DNA of 64,000 bases from QWOP01 sp003669605 (GCA_947481985.1 CANKIK010000001.1:73484-137483), one strand, 5' to 3'; counted from the stretch's first letter, positions 28,228 through 37,157 are shown. A program made the numbers and translations. Notes: generated by a model not told the origin, from the letters alone.

Positions 28228-28800
28228 ATGCGGATCATCCTCATCGGACCGCCCGGGGCTGGTAAGGGAACGCAGTGTCAGCGACTGGTTGACTTGCTGC
28301 GGGTTCCTCACCTCTCGACCGGTGAAATGCTGCGAGCGGAGATCCGAGCTCGCAGCACCGAGGGTCTCCAGGCCAATCGCTTTATGGAGCTGGGGCAACT
28401 CGTGCCCGACACGCTTGTCCTCGGTATGGTCACCAAGCGCTTGGAGTTGGCCGATTGTAGGGCCGGCTTTCTGCTGGATGGTTTTCCGCGGACACTCCCC
28501 CAGGCGGCCTCGCTCGATGACCTCCTCGAGCGGCGGGCGATGAATGTCGATGGTGTCTTGGAATTGTCCGTTCCCCGGGACGAGTTGGTGCGTCGGATGC
28601 TCGCGAGGAGGCGAGCCGACGACAATCCTGAGGTCTTTTCGAATCGGATTGCAATTTTCGAGGCGCAGACTGCGCCGCTTTTGGAGTACTACGCCCGGCA
28701 GGAAAAGCTCGCCACGATAGATGGTTTGGGCGATGCGGACGACATCTTCGGGCGAATCAAGATCGCCCTCGGGAAATTTGCTCGCGATGCTTCTCGGTAG
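28228..28800 (+). CDS. adk: adenylate kinase, short LID form
   Basis: This 190-aa enzyme interconverts ATP, ADP and AMP. It has the P-loop GPPGAGKGTQ near the N-terminus, HLSTGEMLR and GFLLDGFPRTLPQA, and a LID reduced to a few residues around RRRADDNPE, with no zinc site. The start ATG 28228 is chosen; an upstream in-frame start at 28096 is not credible. Its place after secY is conserved. Confidence 0.97.
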   Translation: MRIILIGPPGAGKGTQCQRLVDLLRVPHLSTGEMLRAEIRARSTEGLQANRFMELGQLVPDTLVLGMVTKRLELADCRAGFLLDGFPRTLPQAASLDDLLERRAMNVDGVLELSVPRDELVRRMLARRRADDNPEVFSNRIAIFEAQTAPLLEYYARQEKLATIDGLGDADDIFGRIKIALGKFARDASR

Positions 28801-28885
28801 CGGTAGGAGCTCTGGGGAATAGCGAGGTGCAATCGGCTCCTTTTGCAACTCGGTCTTCCTTGATGGAAGGCTCTACGCCCTGCGG

Positions 28886-28891
28886 TATACT
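28886..28891 (+). promoter_or_regulatory. candidate -10 box upstream of map
   Basis: TATACT (five of six consensus) lies 86 nt before the map start. The nearest -35-like hexamer, TTGATG, is 20 nt away, which is too far for an ideal sigma-70 promoter. A 5-bp hairpin CTTCC/GGAAG overlaps that stretch. Confidence 0.3.
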
Positions 28892-28976
28892 CTGTGTTGA
28901 GGTTTGGCTACGGATGGAGGTCGGTTTTAGGGCGTCGTCCGGTGCCCCGCTCTCCTGACGATATTTATTGCATCTG

Positions 28977-29786
28977 GTGAGCCCTCCTGTGGTGAATCTT
29001 CGTTCTCCTCGTGAAATCGCCCTCATGCGGCGTGCCGGGCTGGTTGTGTGGGGCGCTCATGACATTGTTGCAGCCATGATTCGCCCCGGGGTGACAACCG
29101 GTGAGATTGATGCCGCTGTTGAGGCTTTCTTCGTCGAGCAGGGCGCCGTGCCCTTGTTCAAAGGGGTGCCGGGGAAGGTGCCATTTCCAGCGGTCTGCTG
29201 CATCTCGGTCAACGACGAAGTTGTTCACGGGATACCGGGCAAGAGGGTCTTGCTACCGGGAGACATCGTCAGTGTTGACACCGGCTGCAGCCTCGCTGGT
29301 TGGTGCGGCGATTCGGCCAGAACGCACCCGATCGGGGAAGTCGCCCCTGCAGTGCAACGCCTCCTCGATTGCACATCGGGGGTGCTGGACCTAGCCATCT
29401 CCCTCATGGGAAAGCGGAGCCGCTGGAGTGATGTCGCCACTGAGATGGCCACGTTCGTCCGCGATCAGGGCTTCACTGTGGTTGAGAACTTCGTGGGCCA
29501 CGGGATCGGGCGAAAGATGCACGAAGATCCTCAGGTCCCCAACTTCTGCTCGCCGAGTTTTCGACGGAATTACGACTTCAATCTCGAGCCTGGTTTAGTG
29601 ATCGCAGTTGAGCCGATGGTCAATATGGGCTCAAAGCGAGTTCGTGCCTTGAGCGACCACTGGACGCAATCGACCGTCGATGGCCAGCCGAGTGCGCATT
29701 ACGAGCACACGATCGCGATCACCGAGTCTGGCCCTGAAGTGCTGACCCGCGCACCTTCCCCAGGGGAAATCGTCCGCGTGGAGTAG
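28977..29786 (+). CDS. map: methionine aminopeptidase, type I
   Basis: This protein of about 269 aa removes the initiator methionine. The five metal ligands of the pita-bread fold are in place: Asp in VSVDTGC, Asp in GDSARTHPIG, His in GHGIGRKMHEDP, Glu in VEPM and Glu in YEHTIAIT. The start is uncertain: GTG 28977, TTG 28968 or GTG 28989/28992, none with a strong Shine-Dalgarno. infA is expected next in many clusters but is absent. Confidence 0.95.
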   Translation: MSPPVVNLRSPREIALMRRAGLVVWGAHDIVAAMIRPGVTTGEIDAAVEAFFVEQGAVPLFKGVPGKVPFPAVCCISVNDEVVHGIPGKRVLLPGDIVSVDTGCSLAGWCGDSARTHPIGEVAPAVQRLLDCTSGVLDLAISLMGKRSRWSDVATEMATFVRDQGFTVVENFVGHGIGRKMHEDPQVPNFCSPSFRRNYDFNLEPGLVIAVEPMVNMGSKRVRALSDHWTQSTVDGQPSAHYEHTIAITESGPEVLTRAPSPGEIVRVE

Positions 29787-29856
29787 ATTTCGGCCACTCT
29801 TCCCGACGCACCGGCTGATCTAGAAAAGGCGGTCCATCGGTCGACCCTCTGAGGGC

Positions 29857-29879
29857 AAGGGCGTGAAACCCCTTTTTTT
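29857..29879 (+). terminator. weak terminator after map
   Basis: AAGGG at 29857-29861 pairs with CCCTT at 29870-29874 around an eight-nt loop, and the second arm runs into a seven-T tract ending at 29879. The stem is short, so termination is likely partial. rpmJ begins 126 nt later. Confidence 0.4.
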
Positions 29880-30005
29880 CTCAATTTTACGTGGTTTTCT
29901 GGTCTCCCCTTGTGAATTGAAGCCCAATCTTCCTATAGTTGTGGTCTTTCCGAGAGTTTCCCTGTCCCGTTGAAGGCGTAGGCGGCCGTCGCCACGAACG
30001 CAAGC

Positions 30006-30119
30006 ATGAAGGTCCGCGCCAGCGTCCGTCGCATTTGCGACAAATGCAAGATTGTCCGGCGCCGTGGCGTCGTCTTCGTCGTGTGCGCGGATCCCCGCCA
30101 CAAGCAACGACAAGGGTGA
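30006..30119 (+). CDS. rpmJ: 50S ribosomal protein bL36, zinc form
   Basis: This 37-aa protein, MKVRASVRRICDKCKIVRRR onward, has zinc ligands Cys11, Cys14, Cys27 and His32, ending HKQRQG. It is a typical C-plus bL36 in its expected place before rpsM. It was read directly from the sequence. Confidence 0.97.
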   Translation: MKVRASVRRICDKCKIVRRRGVVFVVCADPRHKQRQG

Positions 30120-30367
30120 CCGCGGTAGTCTGGGTGGCAGTTCCATCGCACTCCTGTTCAGTCGGCAGCCAGCAAGGTGTCGATTGCCAGGACGTTTGTG
30201 TGGGGTTGTCTCCAGTCGCAGGTGATTTTACGTAGCCAAGTTTCATATGGTCCTTGTGGTGTCCCTGGTCGTCTGAGGTCGTTTCGTGCAGCACGTTGCT
30301 GCTCGGGGGGGGCTTCGGCGGGGTGTCGCGGCAAGGCTTTTAGTCCGACCTTTCCTGAGACTTTTCC

Positions 30368-30751
30368 ATGCCCCGTCTGCTCGGCGTTGACATCCCGTCC
30401 GACAAAAAGACCATCTACTCGTTGCAGTACCTGTACGGCGTCGGCCCGAGGGTTGCTCGCGAGTTGTGCCACAAGGCGGGCGTTGATCCTGAGGGGGTGG
30501 CCAAAAACCTCCACGAGGATGAGCTGGCTCGCTTGGCTGCATTGATGGACAAGGATTACGTCGTTGAGGGGCAGCTGCGACGGCAGTTAGCGCAAAATAT
30601 CTCTCGGCTCAAAGATATCGGCAGTTATCGTGGGCTGCGGCATCGCCGCGGGCTTCCGGTTCGGGGGCAGCGGACCCGTACCAATGCACGGACTCGCAAG
30701 GGTCCAAAGAAGACGGTGGCCGGTAAGAAGGGCGTCAAGGATCTCAAGTAG
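30368..30751 (+). CDS. rpsM: 30S ribosomal protein uS13
   Basis: This 127-aa protein starts MPRLLGVDIPSDKKTIYSL. It contains GVGPRVARELCHKAGV and RGLRHRRGLPVRGQRTRTNARTRKGP. The C-terminal basic tail contacts P-site tRNA. The spacer from rpmJ is 248 nt, the longest inside the cluster, and I see no gene in it. Confidence 0.98.
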   Translation: MPRLLGVDIPSDKKTIYSLQYLYGVGPRVARELCHKAGVDPEGVAKNLHEDELARLAALMDKDYVVEGQLRRQLAQNISRLKDIGSYRGLRHRRGLPVRGQRTRTNARTRKGPKKTVAGKKGVKDLK

Positions 30752-30906
30752 TCGGCAGTTGCATTCCGAAGGCACTGGCAGTGTTTTCGGGTGGAAGTCG
30801 TGCTGATGGTTGAGCGGGGTGGTTGGTGGTTCCTGGCCGATGGCTGGGGTGTTGAGTTGCAAGCGGTCGGTTCCGGTCGAAGACCCATCACGGGAAGATT
30901 TGATTC

Positions 30907-31284
30907 ATGTCGAAGGTTGCGAAGACAAAAAAGAAGAGCGTTTCTGCTGGCGTCGCGTACATCAGCGCGAGCTTTAACAACACCACAGTCACCATTACGG
31001 ACTCCAAGGGCGATACGCTCTGCTGGGCCAGTGGTGGCACTTGTGGTTTTAAGGGGAGCCGCAAGGGCACCCCGTTTGCTGGGCAGTGTGCTGCTCAGCA
31101 GGCTGCTGAGAAGGCTGCGAAATTTGGGGTTAAGGACCTTGAGGTTCGTGTTCGCGGGCCAGGCAGTGGTCGTGAGAGTGCTATCACTGCGTTGCAGGCC
31201 GCTGGGATGAACGTCAAGAGCATCGAGGACATCACTCCTCTCCCTCATAACGGCTGCCGGCCACCAAAAAAGCGGCGGGTGTGA
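30907..31284 (+). CDS. rpsK: 30S ribosomal protein uS11
   Basis: This 125-aa protein has VAYISASFNNTTVTITDSKGD, the GFKGSRKGTPFAGQ block and a C-terminus PLPHNGCRPPKKRRV, all standard. The start ATG 30907 gives a basic Lys-rich N-terminus. Confidence 0.98.
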   Translation: MSKVAKTKKKSVSAGVAYISASFNNTTVTITDSKGDTLCWASGGTCGFKGSRKGTPFAGQCAAQQAAEKAAKFGVKDLEVRVRGPGSGRESAITALQAAGMNVKSIEDITPLPHNGCRPPKKRRV

Positions 31285-31395
31285 TCCTGCTGCGGCCGTC
31301 GTGCTCTGGTCGTTTTCCGGCCAGGCTGGGGCTCTTTACCGGATTCTTTTTTACACACTGACACTTCAGGCAACTCACGCGAGCGATCGACAAAC

Positions 31396-32022
31396 ATGGG
31401 ACGTATCACTGGACCGGTCTGCCGCCTCTGCCGTCGCGACGGGCTTAAGTTGTTTCTTAAAGGCACTCGTTGTGACACCTCCAAGTGTGCTTTTGAGCGT
31501 CGTAGCACGCCGCCTGGAATGGTGCAAAAGCGGCGTAGCAAGCCTACCGAGTACGGAATCCACCTCCGTGAAAAGCAGAAAGTCAAGCATTACTACGGTG
31601 TCCTCGAGCGTCAGTTTCGCACTTACTTTGCGCGAGCAGAGCGTGGGAAAGGGAATACTGGCGAGATGCTGATGTCGCTTCTGGAGCGGCGTTTGGACAA
31701 CATCATTCATCGAATTGGTTTCGCGCCGTCCCGTTCTGCTGCTAGGCAGGTGGTCATGCACGGTCATATCACGGTGAATGGGCGGCGCGTCGATGTGCCC
31801 AGTTATCTCGTGAGGGCCGGTGATCTGATTCGGGTCAAAAACCGGGCGAAGAGTTTGCAGTTGGTGCATGCTGCTTTGGCGGTGGGGCGACGTGACGTTC
31901 CCGACTTTCTGACGAGGTCGGAGGGGGGGGTGCCTGAGGGGCGGGTAGATCGTCTTCCTGCTGCCGACGACGTTTCGATTCCGGTGCAGGCGAACCTGAT
32001 CATCGAGTTGTGCTCGAAGTAA
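31396..32022 (+). CDS. rpsD: 30S ribosomal protein uS4, zinc form
   Basis: This 208-aa primary 16S-binding protein has zinc-ligand cysteines at 9, 12, 26 and 31. The S4 RNA-binding domain is at LERRLDNIIHRIGFAPSRSAARQ through the HGHITVNGRRVDVPSY loop. A hairpin in the upstream spacer (31306-31312 with 31318-31324) could be regulatory. uS4 represses the alpha operon in E. coli, but no pseudoknot is claimed here. Confidence 0.98.
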   Translation: MGRITGPVCRLCRRDGLKLFLKGTRCDTSKCAFERRSTPPGMVQKRRSKPTEYGIHLREKQKVKHYYGVLERQFRTYFARAERGKGNTGEMLMSLLERRLDNIIHRIGFAPSRSAARQVVMHGHITVNGRRVDVPSYLVRAGDLIRVKNRAKSLQLVHAALAVGRRDVPDFLTRSEGGVPEGRVDRLPAADDVSIPVQANLIIELCSK

Positions 32023-32138
32023 CTCGCTCGCTCTGATGGACGCCCACGGCTGTGATACACGGCCGTTTCTCTGGAGAATTCCAGGGAATTCGTTTCAGTT
32101 CAACGCAATTTGATACGGACACAGGCAAGGAGATTCGC

Positions 32139-33125
32139 ATGCACATCCGCTGGCGGGGACTTGAACTACCCAGCACGGTCACGTCCGAAGCCAAGACGTT
32201 GACCCCTACCTACGGTAAGTTCGTTGCCGAGCCGTTTGAGCGCGGGTTTGGTACGACGGTCGGCAATAGCCTGCGGCGAGTGCTCCTCTCGAGTCTCGAG
32301 GGGAGTGCCATCACCCAGATTAAGGTTGGCGGCACCCTGCACGAATTCACCACCATCAAGGGCGTGTTGGAGGATGTCACCGACATCGTTCTGGCTATCA
32401 AGAGCCTTGTGGTCAAGAATCACAGTGATTCCACTCGTGTGATCCGAGTGGAGAAGAGTTCCAAGGGGCCGATCACAGGCGCCGACGTTCAGGCTGATGA
32501 GGCCGTTGAGGTTATCTCCAAGGACCTCGTGCTGGCGACGTTAACCGACGACGTGCCTTTTGAGCTTGAGATGGTGGTCGAGAATGGCCGTGGCTACGTT
32601 CCGGCGAGTGAGCACAGCCCCGACGCGCAAGAAATCGGCATCATTCCTGTTGATGCTGTGTTCAGTCCTGTGACTCGCGTCCGCTATGAAGTTGAAGAGA
32701 CTCGCGTCGGCCAGAAGACGAATTACGATAAGTTGACGATGGAGATCTGGACCAACGGCACCGTGACCCCGGAAATGGCGTTGGTCGAGGCGGCTAAGAT
32801 CCTTCGCAAGCATCTCAATCCGTTTGTTGGATATTCGCAGCCCGGCATGGCAGTGAATCTTCCAGCGACGGTGGACATTTTTTCGTTGCAGCCCTCTACC
32901 GAAGGGTTGCTGGGGATGTTGGTTTCCCAGCTCGGCCTCGAGGGGCGGGCCAGCAATTGTTTGGCCAGCGAGAATATCGTCACGGTCGGTCAGTTGGTCG
33001 CCTTGTCCGAGGAGCAGGTTCTCGAGATGAGGAATGCGGGGGAGCAGACCCTGCAAGAGATCAAGGAAAAATTGGCAGAGCACGGTCTTCGTCTCGGTTC
33101 GACGCCGGCGGCGGTTGAAGCCTGA
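32139..33125 (+). CDS. rpoA: RNA polymerase alpha subunit
   Basis: This 328-aa protein has an assembly domain with GFGTTVGNSLRRVLLSSLEGSAI and a C-terminal DNA-binding domain with the Arg of EGRASNCLASENI, then LQEIKEKLAEHGL. ATG 32139 follows AAGGAG closely. An in-frame start at 32052 would add an atypical N-terminus. A short GC hairpin (33145-33159) with TTTT follows. Confidence 0.98.
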   Translation: MHIRWRGLELPSTVTSEAKTLTPTYGKFVAEPFERGFGTTVGNSLRRVLLSSLEGSAITQIKVGGTLHEFTTIKGVLEDVTDIVLAIKSLVVKNHSDSTRVIRVEKSSKGPITGADVQADEAVEVISKDLVLATLTDDVPFELEMVVENGRGYVPASEHSPDAQEIGIIPVDAVFSPVTRVRYEVEETRVGQKTNYDKLTMEIWTNGTVTPEMALVEAAKILRKHLNPFVGYSQPGMAVNLPATVDIFSLQPSTEGLLGMLVSQLGLEGRASNCLASENIVTVGQLVALSEEQVLEMRNAGEQTLQEIKEKLAEHGLRLGSTPAAVEA

Positions 33126-33229
33126 CGATTCCAGATAGTGTTGTCGGGGCCTTTCCCCGGTAGTTTTGCTTACGCGTACTCCCGTTCCACAGAAAATTTG
33201 GTTCCATAACGGTTCGAAGGGTTTGACTC

Positions 33230-33823
33230 ATGCGCCATCGACGTAAAGGCCGTGTGCTCGGCCGCAGTCCGTCCCACCAGCGGGCATTGCTTCGCAATCT
33301 TGCCTCCGCCTTAATGCTCACAGAGCGGGAGACGGAAGCGGGCGAGGTTGGTGCTGCCAAGGTGACTGGCCGGATTGTGACCACCGTGGCGAAGGCGAAG
33401 GAGGTCCGGCCGCTCGTTGAGCGCTGCATCACCATTGCCAAGCACGGTCTGCAGTCGGCGGAGCTTGCCAGGGAATTCGCCTCGACAGCCGATCGCAACT
33501 CTTCGGCCTGGAAGCAGTGGCGAGAGAGCGATCAGTGGCGGAAGTGGGCACAGGCCTCCGCTCCGGTCGTGGTGGCACGGCGTCGGTTGGTGCGTCTTCT
33601 CGGCGACAAGAAGGCGGCCCGGATTCTATTCGAGAAAATTGCCCCTCGTTTCGTTGATCGTCCGGGCGGTTACACGAGGATTTTGAAGTTGGCGACTCCG
33701 CGTCTGGGTGATGCTGGCCCTCGGGCCTTGCTCGAGTTCGTGGGGAGCGGCCCGCGGCCGGACAAGGGGACGGCTCCGCAGGTCCAGGCACGTCGGCCTG
33801 GAAGGTCTGCCGGGGCGACCTGA
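33230..33823 (+). CDS. rplQ: 50S ribosomal protein bL17, extended
   Basis: The start MRHRRKGRVLGRSPSHQRALLRNLASAL and the end YTRILKLATPRLGDAGPRALLEFV are standard bL17. The protein is 197 aa, not about 120, because of roughly 45 extra residues in the middle (around ADRNSSAWKQWRESDQWRKW) and a C-terminal tail. It is the last gene of the cluster. The 311 bp after it contain no gene, only the G-rich repeat and a promoter candidate. No strong terminator is visible there, just a six-T run. Confidence 0.96.
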   Translation: MRHRRKGRVLGRSPSHQRALLRNLASALMLTERETEAGEVGAAKVTGRIVTTVAKAKEVRPLVERCITIAKHGLQSAELAREFASTADRNSSAWKQWRESDQWRKWAQASAPVVVARRRLVRLLGDKKAARILFEKIAPRFVDRPGGYTRILKLATPRLGDAGPRALLEFVGSGPRPDKGTAPQVQARRPGRSAGAT

Positions 33824-33903
33824 TCGACGCAAGGAATCGACTTCAGCGTGCGATCGCTACCCCGATGAGGTTTGTTTTTTCTCTTCTTGGGAGCCCATCT
33901 TGA

Positions 33904-33950
33904 GGTGGCTCTGGGGAGGGTGGCTCTGGGGGGGGTGGCTCTGGGGGGGG
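33904..33950 (+). repeat. 15-bp G-rich tandem repeat, three copies
   Basis: The unit GGTGGCTCTGGGGRG recurs at 33904, 33919 and 33934 with a 15-bp period and one variant base, ending in an eight-G run. The plus strand holds at least four G-tracts of three or more, so a G-quadruplex is possible. It is in the rplQ to DUF1549-gene gap, 36 bp before the promoter candidate. Confidence 0.85.
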
Positions 33951-33985
33951 TTGAAAAGAGTTGCCTTTGACGGGCGGACTTACGG

Positions 33986-34015
33986 TTGGCTTATGCCGAT
34001 GAAATCGTGTATAAG
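33986..34015 (+). promoter_or_regulatory. candidate sigma-70-type promoter for the DUF1549 gene
   Basis: TTGGCT at 33986-33991 and TATAAG at 34010-34015 (five of six for -10) are 18 nt apart. The start of the gene is 120 nt downstream. This is one of the better-looking promoters in the window. Confidence 0.5.
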
Positions 34016-34134
34016 TAGACTGTGGTTTGAATGGGTGGGTTGAGTGGGTTCTGAAATGGGGGGCGGCTGGCTTCCTTTTCGGATTCATCTTGGGCGGGAG
34101 CCCGCCATCGCATGTCCTTTTCAAGGGGCGTCCC

Positions 34135-35820
34135 ATGTCGACGCGGTTGCCCTGCTTGAGGTGGCCCTCGCTATTCTTGGCGATGTGGTGTGTTGTCGAC
34201 GGCACTTTGTCGTCGGCTGCCGATGAACACTTCGGGATCCCCCAAGTCAAGTTCATCAACGAATCAGTTGCAGCTGGATGGTCTGACGCCAGAATCAAGC
34301 CCTCGGATGAGGCCACCGATCAAGAGTGGTGCCGCCGGGTTCACTTGGACATCATTGGCCGCGTGCCGACGGTTGCCGAACTCGGTGTCTTCGTCGCCGA
34401 TACCGCCCCGGATAAGCGGGCCGCCCTCGTCGCCCGTCTCCTTGGGGATGACTACGTCGATGAGTACGCCAGGAACTGGACTGACGTTTGGACCACTGTT
34501 CTCATCGGCCGGAGTACCGAGAACGACAACATCAACCGCAGTGGCATGCGGCAGTGGCTCCGGCGGGCGTTCGCCAAGAACCTCCCCTACGACCAGTTCG
34601 TCACCGATTTGGTGACGGCCACGGGTGTCAACAAGGCGGGCGAGAAGGGGTTTAACGGGGCCACCAATTTCCTCACGGGCAAACTTGAAGAGAACGGGAT
34701 CCAGGCGACCGCCAAGACAGCTCAGGTGTTCCTCGGACTCCAAGTGCAGTGCACGCAGTGCCACAACCATCCATTCAACAAGGGCAAGCAAAACCAGTTT
34801 TGGGAATTTAATGCCTTTTTCCGCCAGTCCAGAGCGCTGCGGAAGTTCGAGGGCACGCGAGAAGTCCAGGCGATTGAACTCGTCGATGAGGACTGGGCGG
34901 GGGAGGGAGGAAACGCCTCGCAAGCGGAACTCTACTACGAACTCCGTAATGGGCAGATGAAGGTCGCCTACCCGGTTTTTGTCGATGGTGCATCGGTCGA
35001 TCCCAGCGGCTATCTACCTGCGAAGATGGATGATGGGACGGCGTTTGGCGTCAACCGTCGCAGGGAACTTGCGCAGTTGATGGTAGCCAGTCCGCTGTTG
35101 CCGAAGGCCGCGGTGAACCGCATCTGGGGCCACTTCTTCGGTTACGGCTTCACCAGGCCGATTGATGATCTTGGGGAACACAACCCGCCATCCCACCCAG
35201 AATTGCTCGACGGTCTCGCAGACCAATTTCGGCAGCAGAGTTTCAACGTCAAGGAATTGATCCGCTGGATCACGCTTTCCCGCGCCTATGCCTTGTCCAG
35301 CAAGGTCACCAAGGGGAACACCTCTGATGATCCGGCTGTGGGTGAGAAGCCGAAATTCACCCACTTCTACCTGCGGCAGATGCGGCCGGAGGAACTCTAC
35401 CAGTCGTTGCTGACTGCTACCGAGGCTGACCAGGCGGATGAAAAGGGAGAGAAGGCATCGCGTAAGAAGGACGAATGGCTGTCGCAGTTCATCATCGCTT
35501 TCGGAACCGATGAGGGAGACGAGGCCACAACCTTTAACGGTTCGATCCCGCAGGTGCTGATGATGTTTAACGGCGACCTCGTCAAGACGGCCACGGGCAC
35601 GGGCAAGGGAGGCTTCCTCGACCGGGTGGCTTCCGCTGACATGAGCAACGCCGCCCGCATCGATACCCTGTACACCGCGGCCCTGGCTCGGAAGCCCTCC
35701 CGCAAGGAAATCTCCATGGCGAATCAATTGATGGCCGCCCGCAAGGGGGATGCCATCGGGGCCCTTCAGGACATTTGGTGGGCCGTGCTCAATTCGAACG
35801 AGTTCATCATCAATCACTGA
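34135..35820 (+). CDS. DUF1549/DUF1553 domain protein with CxxCH motif
   Basis: This 561-aa protein has a secretion-type N-terminus (hydrophobic around residues 9-25). A DUF1549-like region carries LDIIGRVPTVAEL, with AKNLPYDQFVTDLVTATG after it, and then the haem-binding-type motif CTQCHNHPF. A DUF1553-like region has LAQLMVASPLLPKAAVNRIWGHFFGYG. Such proteins are abundant in planctomycetes and paired with DUF1501 proteins, usually assigned to polysaccharide or sulfatase-linked surface complexes. Precise function is unknown. ATG 34135 was chosen. It is followed 59 bp later by the DUF1501 gene, so one operon. Confidence 0.9.
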   Translation: MSTRLPCLRWPSLFLAMWCVVDGTLSSAADEHFGIPQVKFINESVAAGWSDARIKPSDEATDQEWCRRVHLDIIGRVPTVAELGVFVADTAPDKRAALVARLLGDDYVDEYARNWTDVWTTVLIGRSTENDNINRSGMRQWLRRAFAKNLPYDQFVTDLVTATGVNKAGEKGFNGATNFLTGKLEENGIQATAKTAQVFLGLQVQCTQCHNHPFNKGKQNQFWEFNAFFRQSRALRKFEGTREVQAIELVDEDWAGEGGNASQAELYYELRNGQMKVAYPVFVDGASVDPSGYLPAKMDDGTAFGVNRRRELAQLMVASPLLPKAAVNRIWGHFFGYGFTRPIDDLGEHNPPSHPELLDGLADQFRQQSFNVKELIRWITLSRAYALSSKVTKGNTSDDPAVGEKPKFTHFYLRQMRPEELYQSLLTATEADQADEKGEKASRKKDEWLSQFIIAFGTDEGDEATTFNGSIPQVLMMFNGDLVKTATGTGKGGFLDRVASADMSNAARIDTLYTAALARKPSRKEISMANQLMAARKGDAIGALQDIWWAVLNSNEFIINH

Positions 35821-35879
35821 CCGTATTCCGCTCGCATCTGGAAGCCCATTCCCCGTCGTCGCGCACAGGAGACTTTCCC

Positions 35880-37157
35880 ATGTCTATATCCAGCCGATTC
35901 GTCGACGGAATCAACCGCCGTCATTTCATGAGCCACTTGGCGGGGGCTGCGGCCTTGGCCGCACCGGCCACTGCGTTCACCAACACGTTGCTCGCCAACG
36001 CTTCCGACCTGCGGAAGCGGCACAAGGCGGCCATCCTTCTGTGGATGGGGGGTGGACCGAGCACCATGGATATCTGGGACCTGAAGCCGGGGGCGGCCAC
36101 CGGGGGCCCATTCCAGCCGATCTCTACCAGCGCCGACGGTATCCAGATCTGCGAGCACATGCCGTTGATGGCGCAGCAGATGCATCACATGTCGCTGGTG
36201 CGATCAATGAGCACCCGCGAGGCAGACCACATGCGCGGCCGCTACTACATGCATACCGGCTACGTGCCCAATCCCAACGTCGAGCATCCCAGTTACGGCG
36301 CCGTTGTCGCCCACGAACTGGCTGATCAGGTCCCTGATCTGGAGATTCCGCCGTTTGTGTCGGTCGGCGGTGGCAGCGTTGGACCTGGTTTTCTGGGGAT
36401 GACTTGGGCGCCATTTGTCGTCGACTCCAACGGCAACGTCCGCAATCTCGACATGGGGATCGACCCTGCCCGTCTTTCGCAGCGGCTGGAGATGCTGACG
36501 GCGATCGAGGGGCGCTTCATTGGCGAGAAGAGGGGAGCATCGGCAGAGGATCACGCCAAGGTGCTCGACAAGACGATCAGGATTCTCAAGAGCGAGCAGA
36601 TGGATGCCTTCAAAGTGATGAAGGAACCAACGGATGTTCAGGAAAAATACGGCAACACCGGGTTTGGGCGCGGGTGCCTCATGGCCCGTCGATTGGTTGA
36701 GCAGGGAGTGCCCTTCGTTGAAGTTGATCTCGGGGGCTGGGACAACCACGCGGACATCTTCAAGACGCTCAAGGACAATAAACTCCCCGAACTCGACAAG
36801 GCGATGAGCGCCTTGGTCTCGGACCTGGCTGAGCGAAGCCTGCTCGACGACACGGCAATCATCTGGATGGGTGAATTCAGTCGTACGCCGAATATCAACG
36901 GCAACGGTGGCCGCGATCATTGGGCCCGCAGTTGGAGCGTGGCGGTCGGTGGCGGAGGATTTAAGCGGGGGGTCGTTGTCGGTGAGACCAGTTCCGATGG
37001 CAAAGAGGTCGTGACCGAGCCGTACTCCGCTCAGGACCTGATGGCCAGCGTGCTGAAGTCGCTCGATATTTCGCTGGAAACGACGTTCACCGCGAAGAAT
37101 GGTCGGCCGATGAAGATCGCGAACTCCGGCAAGGTGATCAAGGAGTTGTTCGCCTGA
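35880..37157 (+). CDS. DUF1501 (sulfatase-like fold) protein with Tat-type leader
   Basis: This 425-aa protein begins with a twin-arginine signal (NRRHFMSHLAGAAALAAPATA), so export through Tat is likely. The mature part has AAILLWMGGGPSTMDIWDLKP, DLGGWDNHADIFKTLKD and WMGEFSRTPNINGNGGRDHW. This is a DUF1501 signature distantly related to the alkaline phosphatase/sulfatase superfamily. It pairs with the upstream CxxCH protein, and co-export with it is inferred. ATG 35880 was chosen over an in-frame upstream start at 35775 in the previous gene. Confidence 0.92.
   Translation: MSISSRFVDGINRRHFMSHLAGAAALAAPATAFTNTLLANASDLRKRHKAAILLWMGGGPSTMDIWDLKPGAATGGPFQPISTSADGIQICEHMPLMAQQMHHMSLVRSMSTREADHMRGRYYMHTGYVPNPNVEHPSYGAVVAHELADQVPDLEIPPFVSVGGGSVGPGFLGMTWAPFVVDSNGNVRNLDMGIDPARLSQRLEMLTAIEGRFIGEKRGASAEDHAKVLDKTIRILKSEQMDAFKVMKEPTDVQEKYGNTGFGRGCLMARRLVEQGVPFVEVDLGGWDNHADIFKTLKDNKLPELDKAMSALVSDLAERSLLDDTAIIWMGEFSRTPNINGNGGRDHWARSWSVAVGGGGFKRGVVVGETSSDGKEVVTEPYSAQDLMASVLKSLDISLETTFTAKNGRPMKIANSGKVIKELFA

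Noticed and set aside
29787..30005. Possible infA between map and rpmJ
   Set aside because: No 70-codon frame with IF-1 residues exists in this gap. Only a weak terminator was seen.
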